Source: Longilinea arvoryzae
GTDB taxonomy: Bacteria > Chloroflexota > Anaerolineae > Anaerolineales > Anaerolineaceae
Direction: 5' to 3'
Assembly (NCBI RefSeq): GCF_001050235.1
Contig: NZ_DF967972.1
Location: 2,555,901-2,619,900, forward strand
DNA: 64,000 nt
Shown here: piece after piece, positions 8,942 through 17,469 of the stretch
Position numbering within the stretch: the first letter of the stretch is position 1
How the letters are laid out: each line of letters opens with the position of its first letter
Made by a program: the position numbers and the translations under genes
The notes under the pieces: model-generated
The model's database searches: none
What the model saw: the letters and a program-made list of their open reading frames with translations, nothing else
Told to the model about the DNA's origin: nothing

Positions 8942-8987
8942 GATCTCGCTATGTTACAATCGGGTGAAAGCAAAATCACTCTCAACC

Positions 8988-9563
8988 ATGGTCCCTATGA
9001 CGAACACCGAACCCAAAAAATTCAACGCAAAATCCGTTCTGATTCTGATCATCACGATTGTCATTTTATTTGTTATCGCAAAGTATTTCACTACCGAGTT
9101 CAATCGGGTAAAGGCTTTTCTGGAACAGGCCGGGCCGTATGCGTTTATCGTCGCCATCATCATCTACGGCGTTCTCGGCGCGTCACCTATTCCGTCCGAA
9201 CCCCTGACAGCCGTTCTTAGCGGGATATTTTCGCCCTGGAAAGCCATGCTGGTGGCGACGCTGGGCAACTCTCTGGCGGCCATGGTGGAGTACTACCTGG
9301 GCGGGCATATTGGTAATATTGCCAACTTCAGCGATAAACGCGCCAAGCTACCCTTCAAATTGGGACAATTTCCGGCCGATTCGCCGATCTTCCTGATCTT
9401 TGGCCGGATGATCCCGGCCATCGGCCCAAAGGTCATCAGCCTGACCAGCGGCATCTACAAGGTCCCGTTGTGGCGATACATATGGACGACCTTTGTGACC
9501 AATCTGGCCGGCGCGGCGTTGATCGCCTATGGCGCGGCCGGGCTCATCCTGTTATTCAAATAA
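8988..9563 (+). CDS. VTT/DedA-type (TVP38/TMEM64) membrane protein
   Basis: A 191-residue membrane protein. A hydrophobic helix follows the short N-terminal tail, then the VTT domain (about residues 45-190) with the re-entrant motif FGRMIPAIGPKVISLTSGIY that marks the SNARE-associated/DedA family, and a final transmembrane helix. These proteins act as lipid scramblases or undecaprenyl-phosphate recyclers in characterised members; the substrate here is unknown. I used the ATG at 8988 rather than an in-frame start at 8886, because the longer version would run through the terminator at 8915-8941. A second ATG at 8997 is also possible. Confidence 0.85.
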   Translation: MVPMTNTEPKKFNAKSVLILIITIVILFVIAKYFTTEFNRVKAFLEQAGPYAFIVAIIIYGVLGASPIPSEPLTAVLSGIFSPWKAMLVATLGNSLAAMVEYYLGGHIGNIANFSDKRAKLPFKLGQFPADSPIFLIFGRMIPAIGPKVISLTSGIYKVPLWRYIWTTFVTNLAGAALIAYGAAGLILLFK

Positions 9564-9577
9564 TCCTTCGTCCAAAA

Positions 9578-10867
9578 TCAATGGCCAAACAACACGGCGC
9601 CTACGCTTGCCACCGACGCCACGAATATTGCGACCGAGCCGGCGATGGCAAAATAGGTTTGAAACGGCTTGTTGACATGTTCCTTCATCACCCTGGGATT
9701 ACTGGTCAGGCGGATCAGGAAATAAAACACCAGCGGTAACATGACCGCGTTGATGCTTTGCGTGGTCACGGCCAATTTGAACAGGTTGATGCCCGGGAAG
9801 CAAACCACAACCGCGGCAATCAAGAGTTGGCCCAAAAAGATGATGTAGAACGTTTTGCTTTGTTTATAGGATGTATTCAGGCCGCCGGATAAGCCGAAGA
9901 ATTCCGAGAAAGCATAAGCGGTCGAGAGCGAAATGACGACGATGCCCATGAAACCGGCATTTAAAATTCCGATGGCAAACAATTCTCCGGCCAGGTTGCC
10001 GGCGAAAGGTTGAATCGCCATGGCCGCCTGCTCGCCCGATACCAGCTTGATTCCGTTGATGAACAGGGTGGACGCGGTCGCCACGATCATGAAGAATGAG
10101 AAGAAATCCGTCAGAAACGCGCCCATATAGGTTTCGAATTGCGAATACTGCAGGTTGCGATCCTCGATTTTCTTATCGAAGGCAAAGCTGCTGACGAAAA
10201 ACTGTCCCCAGGGTGTGATGGTGGTGCCCAAGACGCCCAGGCCGATGATCATATAATTGCGCAGATATTCCCGGGTGAACGCAACGCCGTGCGGGTAGGC
10301 CAGATTGCTTAATGCCATTCCCCAATCCGGTTTTGCTTTAATGGCCGAGATGATGTAGGTCAGGTAGAACAGGCACGAGAATAGCATCACCGATTGGGTC
10401 AATTTGTAATTGCCACGGGTGACGAAGAAGAAAATCAAGATGACCATGACGAACAACGCGGGAATGGCCGGGAGATGAAAGATGGATGCGGTTGTTCGTA
10501 TAGCCGACATATCCCCGATGATACAACCGATATTGGCAATCAAGAGCGCCAGGAAAATCAACAGGGCGGCCTTGACGCCGAATTTCTCACGGATCAAATC
10601 GGCCAGGCCGCGTTTGGTCACGACCGTCAGGCGAACGCCCATTTCCTGCGTGATGCCCAGCAGGATTGTGATGATTCCGAGCGTAAAAAGGATGGGATAC
10701 CCGAGCGTCGACCCGGCGATGGAATAGGTGGCGACGCCCGAAGCATCATTGTCTGCCATGGCGGTGATCGTCGCCGGGCCGAAAACGGACAGAAAGATCA
10801 GTACACGTTTTAATGTGCGCATGAGGATTTCTTTTTTGCTCAGGCGCACAGTCTGGTTCGTCAGCAT
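9578..10867 (-). CDS. Nramp-family divalent cation transporter, probably Mg2+-type (NRMT-like)
   Basis: A 429-residue polytopic protein with about 11 membrane segments and the Nramp fold. The first helix reads GPATITAMADNDASGVATYS where manganese transporters have DPGN followed by WAT; only the Asp is kept. The sixth helix reads TTITPWGQFF in place of the MPHN motif, so the methionine that selects transition metals is absent. These are the changes known for Nramp-related magnesium transporters, and its neighbours are an MgtE-like sensor and CorA. It is second in a two-gene minus-strand operon, 20 bases after the MgtE-like gene. An alternative start 15 codons in (MRTLKRV) is possible. Mg2+ specificity is inference. 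Confidence 0.87.
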   Translation of the reverse strand: MLTNQTVRLSKKEILMRTLKRVLIFLSVFGPATITAMADNDASGVATYSIAGSTLGYPILFTLGIITILLGITQEMGVRLTVVTKRGLADLIREKFGVKAALLIFLALLIANIGCIIGDMSAIRTTASIFHLPAIPALFVMVILIFFFVTRGNYKLTQSVMLFSCLFYLTYIISAIKAKPDWGMALSNLAYPHGVAFTREYLRNYMIIGLGVLGTTITPWGQFFVSSFAFDKKIEDRNLQYSQFETYMGAFLTDFFSFFMIVATASTLFINGIKLVSGEQAAMAIQPFAGNLAGELFAIGILNAGFMGIVVISLSTAYAFSEFFGLSGGLNTSYKQSKTFYIIFLGQLLIAAVVVCFPGINLFKLAVTTQSINAVMLPLVFYFLIRLTSNPRVMKEHVNKPFQTYFAIAGSVAIFVASVASVGAVLFGH

Positions 10868-10887
10868 AGGCTTACCCCGTCCGATTT

Positions 10888-12144
10888 CTAACGATAATAC
10901 CGCGGCAGGCGTTTCTTCCAGACCGTGGGAATGATCTTATCCAACGCGTCATCCGAAGTAACGATACCCTGAATGACGTTTTGTTCATCGATGACCGGGA
11001 TCGAAAGCAGGTTGTAACGGGCGATCATCTGCGCCACATGATCCTGATCATCCAGAAGCTGTACACTGGCCACGCGTTTGTGCATGAAATCGCTCACGAG
11101 TGCATCCGGCTGGGCGAAGATCAACTCGCTGAGTGAGAAAACGCCGAGCAGCTTTTCTTCCGAATCGATCACGTACACATAAAAGATCGGTTCCATCTCT
11201 GTGGCGTTCTCGCGTAAGTATTGAATGGTTTGTCCGGCCGTCAGGTCGGGACCAACCGTGGTGAAGTCGGTCGTCATGATACCGCCGGCCGAATCTTCGG
11301 GATAGGCCAGCAGCTTGCGAACGTCTTCGGCTTCTTCGCCTTCCATCATGCCGATCAAGATCTGGCTGCGTTCCTTGGGGAGCTCTGCCAGCAGGTCAGC
11401 GGCCTCGTCTGGCGACATTTCCTCCAGCACATCGGCGACCTTCTCATTGGGCATGTTCTCGACCAGACTGACCTGGAAGTCCTCTTCGACTTCCTCCAGG
11501 GTGTCCGCGAGCTGCTCGAGGTTCAACGACTCGAGTAGTTCATTGCTTTGCGAGCGGTTCATGTCCGAAAGGATATTGGCAATATCCGCCGGATGCAAAT
11601 CGGCCAGCTTGCCGCCGGGAACGCGCAGGCGCATGAATTGTTCGCGTGAGAACAACTCGACATCATCCCACGAGATGAAGCTGGTCTTGATGTCCTTGTT
11701 GACCAGTTTTAGAAAACCTTGCGCGATACCGCCCAGCCCGATACGGCGCAGGATCCCCATGGCGCTGATGTCGACGTTACTGGCGACGATGGAACCATTG
11801 ACCTGGACCAGTTCGATATCATTGACTCGCACCACGCGCACGTCGTCCGTATCGATGATTTGTTTGTCCAGCACGTCCTGAACCAGGAAGATATCCTTGT
11901 CGCCGGGAGTGTACACGTGGATATCATCCCGTCTGACATTCAACGGGATGCCGTGTGCAAAAAGGACGGTGATGTCCGAATAAGGCACCACCATTTCTTG
12001 TTTATTACGGCGAATAACGATCGCCACAACCACCGGGTGGGAGATTTCTGGTCGGGTCGTCGCAACCAGGTCTTGTAGCACGCCGACCTGCGCGCCATCC
12101 AGATCGGTGACCGGATTGCCGAGTAATTGACTCAGAAATGCCAT
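10888..12144 (-). CDS. Soluble PRC-barrel, MgtE_N and CBS-domain protein
   Basis: A 418-residue protein with three parts: an N-terminal PRC-barrel-like domain (about residues 1-75, LLGNPVTDLDGAQVG), an MgtE intracellular N domain of acidic helical repeats (about 180-290, LHPADIANILSDM, MSPDEAADLLAELP) and a pair of CBS domains (about 290-405). In the Mg2+ channel MgtE the N and CBS domains sense cytosolic Mg2+ and gate the pore. Here the membrane pore is entirely missing, and an Nramp-like transporter follows 20 bases downstream. I infer a detached Mg2+ sensor that gates that transporter. The ATG at 12144 has an ideal AGGAGG ribosome site; a TTG one codon earlier is less likely. Confidence 0.9.
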   Translation of the reverse strand: MAFLSQLLGNPVTDLDGAQVGVLQDLVATTRPEISHPVVVAIVIRRNKQEMVVPYSDITVLFAHGIPLNVRRDDIHVYTPGDKDIFLVQDVLDKQIIDTDDVRVVRVNDIELVQVNGSIVASNVDISAMGILRRIGLGGIAQGFLKLVNKDIKTSFISWDDVELFSREQFMRLRVPGGKLADLHPADIANILSDMNRSQSNELLESLNLEQLADTLEEVEEDFQVSLVENMPNEKVADVLEEMSPDEAADLLAELPKERSQILIGMMEGEEAEDVRKLLAYPEDSAGGIMTTDFTTVGPDLTAGQTIQYLRENATEMEPIFYVYVIDSEEKLLGVFSLSELIFAQPDALVSDFMHKRVASVQLLDDQDHVAQMIARYNLLSIPVIDEQNVIQGIVTSDDALDKIIPTVWKKRLPRYYR

Positions 12145-12210
12145 CAAACACCTCCTGACGCACTTATACCGCCTGGATCATCGAAATCGACGCTAAGCGG
12201 AAAGTGTTAA

Positions 12211-12247
12211 CATTGTTTCTTAACCTTATGACAAGGTTACAACAATG
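12211..12247 (-). promoter_or_regulatory. Two-tier hairpin in the leader of the MgtE-like gene
   Basis: CATTGTT (12211-12217) pairs with AACAATG (12241-12247), and inside it TAACCTT (12221-12227) pairs with AAGGTTA (12233-12239) over a five-base loop. All 14 pairs are perfect. It lies 67 bases upstream of the MgtE-like start codon, between the small leader ORF and the structural gene. Confidence 0.65.
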
Positions 12248-12255
12248 ACCCTGTT

Positions 12256-12277
12256 TGGTTGAACCGGAATCCAACCA
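12256..12277 (-). promoter_or_regulatory. Small hairpin next to the leader hairpin
   Basis: TGGTTG (12256-12261) pairs with CAACCA (12272-12277). Its GGTT/AACC arms could also pair with the neighbouring hairpin arms at 12222-12239, so alternative folds are possible. Confidence 0.4.
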
Positions 12278-12345
12278 GAGAACAATCAGGCAGATGTTTA
12301 CTACGAGCCGGGATACTTTGGGTGAGAAAAATTACTTTGCCCCGT

Positions 12346-12459
12346 TCAATGGGACAAAAAAAGGAGGTTCTCACGCGTATCCTTGATTTTTATCGATCTC
12401 GATGGATCGTCTAGATCTGGCTCGAGTAAATCAGGGCCCGAATTATCGTCCGCGGACAC
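12346..12459 (-). CDS. Putative 37-residue acidic/proline leader peptide upstream of the Mg2+ operon
   Basis: A GTG start at 12459 follows a textbook ribosome site (AGGAGGTGAT, complement 12463-12472), and the frame ends in TGA at 12346-12348. After the start the peptide begins SADDNSGPDLLEPDLDDP, with seven Asp/Glu and three Pro in the first 19 residues, then turns basic (SRSIKIKDTR) and ends in a short hydrophobic tail. This resembles MgtL of enterobacteria, an acidic, Pro-containing leader peptide that makes the ribosome fall apart when Mg2+ is low. It lies about 200 bases upstream of the MgtE-like gene on the same strand. Translation and function are inferred; no homologue search was possible. 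Confidence 0.5.
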   Translation of the reverse strand: MSADDNSGPDLLEPDLDDPSRSIKIKDTRENLLFLSH

Positions 12460-12475
12460 GCGATCACCTCCTCTC
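12356..12475 (-). terminator. Possible attenuator: long hairpin over the leader ORF ending in U7
   Basis: On the minus strand the ribosome site AGGAGGT (complement 12466-12472) is exactly complementary to ACCTCCT (complement 12362-12368), followed at once by seven T (12356-12362). Further nested pairs are CGCGT/ACGCG (12458-12462 with 12374-12378), CCTGATTT/AAATCAAGG (12428-12435 with 12381-12389, one bulge) and CTCGA/TCGAG (12422-12426 with 12398-12402). The whole leader ORF lies inside this fold. Ribosomes translating the leader would disrupt it. It could act as a terminator or as a block on leader translation. Confidence 0.5.
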
Positions 12476-12775
12476 TATTCTTTGGTTTTTCTACAGCATA
12501 CCCAATTTCGTTTCCGTTTCTCATTCCAGCAGGTCAAGAATATCCGCTGAAATATTAAGAAAAGAACCTTTTACTGGATTTTACGTCTGCATTCTATCTT
12601 CTTAGACAGTAGATGTCAATAGATTGGTTCATAGTTTGCAGCTTAGTTAACTGGCTTTTTTGACGTTTGACGTTAAAATTGCTAGACAGATCTACTATCC
12701 AGAATTCTGACAACAACCGCTCGATTGGCCGGCCAGAACTCACCCAGATCTGATCCATCCTGCGGAGGTGGCGGC
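12476..12775. other. Divergent promoter region between the Mg2+ operon and corA
   Basis: No gene seen. It is AT-rich around 12540-12700. Candidate promoter parts include TTGACC (minus strand, near 12532) and a tandem TTTGACG TTTGACG at about 12659-12672 (plus strand), but I could not assign a convincing -10 partner to either. Both transcription units must start here. No M-box (Mg2+ riboswitch) consensus was recognised. Confidence 0.45.
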
Positions 12776-13708
12776 GTGATTTCAATTTACAAGAGCACAG
12801 AAAAAGGGCTGGAGTCGATCGAGGAGATCGTCAACGGCTGCTGGATCAATCTGACCGACCCGACCCCGGCAGAAATCGAAAAAGTGACTGCGTTGGGAAT
12901 TCCGCAGGATTTTATTACCTACCCTTTGGACGTCGATGAACGCGCGCGGACTGAACGCGAGGACGATGGCAAGATTCTGATCGTGATCAAGGTGCCGATG
13001 TACGTGGGGCCGACCGTCGACGTACCCTACACGACAATTCCGCTGGGATTCGTCATCACCGATACAGTGTTGGTCACGGTTTGCCGGCATTCGCATGAGA
13101 TCATCCAGGAATTTGCTTCCGGCCGGGTTCGCGGGCTTTCCACAGCCAAACGAAACCGGTTCATTCTCAAGGTGCTCTTATCGACGGCCAACAAATATCT
13201 GGCTTATCTGCGGGATATCAACCGCACCGTCGATGCTTTGGAAGACAAAGCGCAAAAGGCGATGCGAAATAAAGAAGTCTACGAACTTCTTAAATTTCAA
13301 AAGAGCCTGGTCTATTTCACCACGGCCCTGAAATCGAACGAACTGGTATTCGAGCGTCTTCACCGCACCCAATTGTTCAGGATGTACCCGGATGACGAAG
13401 ATTTGTTGGAGGACGTGATCACCGAAAACCAGCAGGCCATCGAAGTGGTCAATATCTCGAACAACATTCTCAGTTCGATGATGGATGCGTTCGCATCGAT
13501 CATCTCGAATAACCTGAATGTGGTCATGAAATTTCTGGCTTCGATCACGATCGTAATGAGCATTCCGACGATCGTAACCAGTTTTTTTGGCATGAACGTG
13601 GACCTGCCTTTCGACGGCTTCCCATTTGCCTGGCTTATTGTGATCGGCATCTCGGTCGGGGTTGGGGCGTTGGTGACCTTCATTTTCATGAAGCGGGATT
13701 GGTTCTAG
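12776..13708 (+). CDS. corA: CorA family Mg2+/divalent cation channel
   Basis: A 310-residue CorA protein. A large cytoplasmic alpha/beta domain (about 1-250, with the long stalk helix around 150-250) is followed by two C-terminal membrane helices and the signature Gly272-Met273-Asn274 (GMN) that forms the selectivity filter. The end is short and basic, as usual. I placed the start at the GTG at 12776, five bases after a strong GGAGGTG ribosome site; an upstream ATG at 12725 would add 17 residues unlike CorA. It is divergent from the MgtE-like/Nramp-like operon, so two Mg2+ uptake systems share one intergenic region. Confidence 0.95.
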   Translation: MISIYKSTEKGLESIEEIVNGCWINLTDPTPAEIEKVTALGIPQDFITYPLDVDERARTEREDDGKILIVIKVPMYVGPTVDVPYTTIPLGFVITDTVLVTVCRHSHEIIQEFASGRVRGLSTAKRNRFILKVLLSTANKYLAYLRDINRTVDALEDKAQKAMRNKEVYELLKFQKSLVYFTTALKSNELVFERLHRTQLFRMYPDDEDLLEDVITENQQAIEVVNISNNILSSMMDAFASIISNNLNVVMKFLASITIVMSIPTIVTSFFGMNVDLPFDGFPFAWLIVIGISVGVGALVTFIFMKRDWF

Positions 13709-13724
13709 AAGACCTGAAAACCGT

Positions 13725-13760
13725 CCACCCCGGACACAGTTGGGGTGGGCGCCCAACTTT
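13725..13760 (+). terminator. Possible terminator of corA
   Basis: CCACCCC (13725-13731) pairs with GGGGTGG (13742-13748). An alternative hairpin, TTGGG with CCCAA around a GGGCGCCC core, precedes CTTTTG. The T tract is short. Confidence 0.4.
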
Positions 13761-14003
13761 TGTTCGACGTATACTTAATCTTGTGGATGATTCTTCCTCG
13801 TCACGATTTCATGCCGTTGGACGCATTTCGATTGGGCCGGTTAATCAGGGAACGACGACGGATATACCCTTTTCGTCCGGTAACGACCGAAGGAATTCCG
13901 TAGGAAGTCTGCATCTCTCTGAAGAATTGCGGCAGCGAAGCGAAGGAGGCATTCGTTCCTCTGCCAAAGAGGAAGTGAATGAGTCAGTCCGGAGGTTGAT
14001 TCT
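13761..14003. other. Intergenic region before galT
   Basis: About 240 bases with no supported gene. GGAGG at about 13991-13995 is the ribosome site of galT. No clear promoter boxes were found. Confidence 0.4.
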
Positions 14004-15041
14004 ATGTATGATTTCCCTCACCGGCGTTTCAACCCTTTGACCGGGGATTGGGTACTGGTCTCACCTCAGCGCACCCGGCGGCCCTGGAAGGGACGCATCG
14101 AGAAAACCTCCGGCGAATCCCTGCCGGCTTTCGATCCGACCTGTTACCTATGCCCGGGGAATACCCGCGCCGGCGGCGTTCAGAATCCGTCCTATACGGG
14201 GGTCTTTGCTTTCGACAACGATTTTTCAGCGCTTGTGCCCAAAACCGGGTCGATCCCCGGCGAAAGCCATCCGCTCTTCCAGGCGCAGGCCGAATTGGGC
14301 ATTTGCCGGGTGGTGTGTTTCTCACCCCGCCACGATCTGACGATTCCGCAGCTCTCTGTCGAACAGGTCGCGCAGGTGATCGCTGCCTGGAGTGAACAGA
14401 CCACCGATTTATGCCGGATGCCCGGCATCCGGCACGTCCAGGTCTTCGAGAATAAAGGCGCCATCATGGGGTGTTCCAATCCGCACCCGCACAGCCAGAT
14501 CTGGGCGCAGGGATCGATCCCCAATGAACCCGCCAAGGAACTGGGCGAGCAGAGGGATTACCTGAGCCGGCACGACCGGCCGTTGTTGCTCGATTATGTC
14601 CAGGAGGAGCAGCAGCGCAAGGAACGCATGGTCCTTTCGAACGAACATTTCAGCGCCATCGTTCCGTTCTGGGCAGTCTGGCCGTTCGAGGTGCTGATCA
14701 CGGCCCACCGCCCGGTGCCCGACCTGCCGTCGCTGACCGGAGAGGAGATCATCTCCCTGGCCGAAATCTACCGCCAATTGGCGATTCGGTACGATAATTT
14801 ATTTGAGATCTCCTTCCCATATTCGATGGGTTTTCATCAGGCTCCCAATGACGGCCAGCCCCATCCGGAATGGGTGCTGCACGCTCATTTCTATCCGCCG
14901 CTGCTGCGCTCAGCCAGCATCCGCAAGTTTATGGTCGGTTATGAGATGCTGGCCATGCCGCAGCGCGATATCACCCCTGAGACTTCGGCTGAAAGGTTGC
15001 GATCGCTTCCCGATGTCCACTATCAACAGACCGCTGATTGA
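14004..15041 (+). CDS. galT: Galactose-1-phosphate uridylyltransferase
   Basis: A 345-residue GalT of the HIT superfamily, exchanging UMP between UDP-glucose and galactose-1-phosphate in the Leloir pathway. The active-site triad His161-Pro162-His163 ([12 protein letters not shown]) is intact, His163 being the nucleophile, and the zinc-site Cys pair CYLC is present near residue 50. Its 3' end overlaps galK by 29 bases in a different frame, so the two are one operon. No galE or galM is seen in this window. Confidence 0.95.
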   Translation: MYDFPHRRFNPLTGDWVLVSPQRTRRPWKGRIEKTSGESLPAFDPTCYLCPGNTRAGGVQNPSYTGVFAFDNDFSALVPKTGSIPGESHPLFQAQAELGICRVVCFSPRHDLTIPQLSVEQVAQVIAAWSEQTTDLCRMPGIRHVQVFENKGAIMGCSNPHPHSQIWAQGSIPNEPAKELGEQRDYLSRHDRPLLLDYVQEEQQRKERMVLSNEHFSAIVPFWAVWPFEVLITAHRPVPDLPSLTGEEIISLAEIYRQLAIRYDNLFEISFPYSMGFHQAPNDGQPHPEWVLHAHFYPPLLRSASIRKFMVGYEMLAMPQRDITPETSAERLRSLPDVHYQQTAD

Positions 15042-16203
15042 ACGGATCGAAAAACACTTCAAGGAGCGTTTCGGTAGCGAGCCGGAGCACATCGCCCGCG
15101 CGCCCGGGCGGGTCAACCTGTTGGGCGAGCATGTCGACTATAATGACGGTTTCGTCATGCCGGCGGCCATCGAGCGCGCGACCTATGTCGCCTTTTCGCC
15201 TTCCCGGGCTGAAGCATCCCAGGTGATTGCGGCGGACTTCGCCGAACAAATCTCGTTCACGCCGGATTCGATCCTGACCAAGACACAAACCAACCGTTCC
15301 CCACTTCCCGAATGGGGTCTGTACCCGGCCGGGGTGATGCAGATGCTGCTCAAACACGGGGTCGCCGTCCAGCCCGTTCAGGCAGTTTTCAGTTCAGACG
15401 TCCCCCGCGGCGCTGGCTTGAGTTCCTCCGCATCGGTCGAGACGGCTTTCCTGACCACCTGGCAGCGTCTGGCAGGCTGGGCGATGCCCTTGATGGAACG
15501 GGCGCGGGTGTGCCAAAAAGCCGAAAACCAGTATGTGGGCGTGAATTGCGGCATCATGGATCAGTTCGCTTCGGTGTGCGGAGTGGAAAATCGGTTGCTG
15601 CTGCTGGACTGCCGTTCGCTGGATTGGAATACCGTTCCCATACCGGAGAACGTCGCCATCGTCATCGCGGATACAACCGTGCGGCGCAGGTTGACCAGTG
15701 GCGTATACAACCAGCGCCGTTCCGAATGCGAGCAGGCTGTGCAATTGTTAAGTCGTCACTTACCGGGCGTTCGTACGCTAAGAGATGTTGCTCTTCAGGA
15801 TTTCAATCGCCTGGCAGCTGAATTACCGCCCGTTATCGAGAAGAGAGCGCGCCATGTGGTGGAAGAGATCGAACGCACGAACCAGGCCCGGATCGCGCTC
15901 GAATTGGGGGCCATCGAACAGTTTGGTAGGCTGATGAATGCCTGTCACGCCAGCCTGCGCGATCTGTATGAAGTCTCCAGCTTCGAACTGGATACGATGG
16001 TCAGCATCGCTCAATCACTGGAGGGCTGCCTGGGCGCGCGCCTGACCGGAGCCGGATTTGGCGGCTGCACGGTCAACCTGGTGGAAAGCGCCAGAATGAC
16101 CACTTTCGCCGATCAGTTGAAAGCGCGATATCGACAGGCCACGGGGCTCAATCCGGAGATCTATCTGACCCGGGCGTCGGACGGCGCAAATTTGGTGAAA
16201 TAA
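15013..16203 (+). CDS. galK: Galactokinase
   Basis: A 396-residue GHMP kinase phosphorylating galactose at C1. Visible signatures are the galactokinase box [18 protein letters not shown] (about residues 25-43), the ATP loop [13 protein letters not shown] and the C-terminal GHMP motif [14 protein letters not shown] chose the ATG at 15013 inside the end of galT; the open frame extends further upstream but that part is galT sequence read out of frame. No terminator is obvious before the next gene, 50 bases downstream. Confidence 0.95.
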   Translation: MSTINRPLIERIEKHFKERFGSEPEHIARAPGRVNLLGEHVDYNDGFVMPAAIERATYVAFSPSRAEASQVIAADFAEQISFTPDSILTKTQTNRSPLPEWGLYPAGVMQMLLKHGVAVQPVQAVFSSDVPRGAGLSSSASVETAFLTTWQRLAGWAMPLMERARVCQKAENQYVGVNCGIMDQFASVCGVENRLLLLDCRSLDWNTVPIPENVAIVIADTTVRRRLTSGVYNQRRSECEQAVQLLSRHLPGVRTLRDVALQDFNRLAAELPPVIEKRARHVVEEIERTNQARIALELGAIEQFGRLMNACHASLRDLYEVSSFELDTMVSIAQSLEGCLGARLTGAGFGGCTVNLVESARMTTFADQLKARYRQATGLNPEIYLTRASDGANLVK

Positions 16204-16253
16204 AAAAAACGAAAAAATCTACCCTGCATTTCGATCCACCGAAACCCTAAAGC

Positions 16254-17465
16254 ATGCGCCGACTCAGGTTATTCATAGCGTCGTTTTTATTATGCTGCTG
16301 GCTGGCTGGCTGCGCCCGGTCGACCGGACGGATACCCACGCCAGTAATCTCCCCGGTCCCGACCCAACCTCCGACTCAGACAGCCGTTCCCGAGCCTTCT
16401 CCAACGCCGGTCGCAGCGCCCGATCCCACTCCTGAAGACGCGCCAGCGATTCAGGCGCAAACGCGCCTGGCCTGGTTTTACAAACCGCCCCGCTCCGGCA
16501 ACCTAGCGGCAATCGCGCATGGCTATCAGTTTTTCATCCTGACGCGCATGGACGAACGCGAACGCGATGCCTTGCGCGGGTTGGGCGTCGAGGCGCCCAT
16601 TTTACAGTATTTATTGTTTGACGAGGTCCAGGATCCGGGTTCATGCCTCGAGCAGCCAAATCACAACCAGGTCGCCGAAGAAACCGGTGATTTCTGCGAG
16701 TTGCGCCAGCAGCACGCGGATTGGTTCCTGCGCGATGCGGAAGGGAACGTGCTTTCGAACGATGACGGTTATCGCCTGATGAATCCGGGGAATCCGGCCT
16801 GGCAGGCATACTGGCTGGAGCGGGCCAGAAACAGCCAGGAGAACCTGGGCTGGCAGGGCGTATTCCTGGATAACGTCGAGGCCAGCCTCGAGAAACGGCG
16901 CCAGTATGGGAGCGTGCCGGTCGATTACCCGGATGACGCCAGCTACCAGGCGGCCATCGAAGAAAATTTGCGCTTTCTGTACACGACCTACTTCCAGCCG
17001 GAGGGACGGCTGCTCTACGCCAACATCATCGCGCTCGAGGATCGAGAGGTGTGGTTTCGCTATTTACAATATCTGGACGGTGCGATGATCGAGGATTTCG
17101 CCGCGGGTTGGAATGGAGAGTATTCGAACGTTTATGAATGGGAAGCGCAACTGGAACTGGCGGAACAGACCCAGGCAAGGGGGAAGCAGATCCTGCTCGT
17201 TTCGCAGGGCGATGAATTCGATCACGCCCGCGAGACGTATTCTTTTGCCTCGTATTTATTGATCAATAATGGAAATGCCTTCTTTCGCTACAGCAACGCC
17301 GCGGCATACAATGAAAACTGGAGCTATGAAAACACCTCGCTCCAGTTAGGCGCGGCTCTGGGGGCACGTTACCCGGTCGGCAGCACCTGGGTGCGCGATT
17401 TTGAGCGGGGTCAGGTGTGGGTCGACCCAAACGCGCACACCGCCGGCATCGAGCCGTCTCCATGA
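16254..17465 (+). CDS. Lipoprotein with putative glycosidase (GHL15-like) domain
   Basis: A 403-residue exported protein. The N-terminus has a lipoprotein signal (LLCCWLAGC, lipobox Cys about residue 20) followed by a Pro/Thr-rich linker to about residue 68. The remainder resembles the putative glycosyl hydrolase family called GHL15, a TIM-barrel type: GVFLDNVEAS is the expected strand-end motif with an Asp, and MIEDFAAGW carries further acidic residues. It follows galK by 50 bases and converges on the exopolysaccharide operon, suggesting action on surface or environmental galactose-containing glycans. Enzyme activity is unproven. Confidence 0.7.
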   Translation: MRRLRLFIASFLLCCWLAGCARSTGRIPTPVISPVPTQPPTQTAVPEPSPTPVAAPDPTPEDAPAIQAQTRLAWFYKPPRSGNLAAIAHGYQFFILTRMDERERDALRGLGVEAPILQYLLFDEVQDPGSCLEQPNHNQVAEETGDFCELRQQHADWFLRDAEGNVLSNDDGYRLMNPGNPAWQAYWLERARNSQENLGWQGVFLDNVEASLEKRRQYGSVPVDYPDDASYQAAIEENLRFLYTTYFQPEGRLLYANIIALEDREVWFRYLQYLDGAMIEDFAAGWNGEYSNVYEWEAQLELAEQTQARGKQILLVSQGDEFDHARETYSFASYLLINNGNAFFRYSNAAAYNENWSYENTSLQLGAALGARYPVGSTWVRDFERGQVWVDPNAHTAGIEPSP

Positions 17466-17469
17466 AGGT

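Noticed and set aside
8886-8987. Longer N-terminus for the VTT-domain protein
   Set aside because: It would translate through the terminator at 8915-8941 and adds unrelated residues.
12148-12775. M-box Mg2+ riboswitch ahead of the Mg2+ genes
   Set aside because: I looked for the conserved M-box core on both strands and did not find it; the leader ORF and hairpins are a different arrangement.
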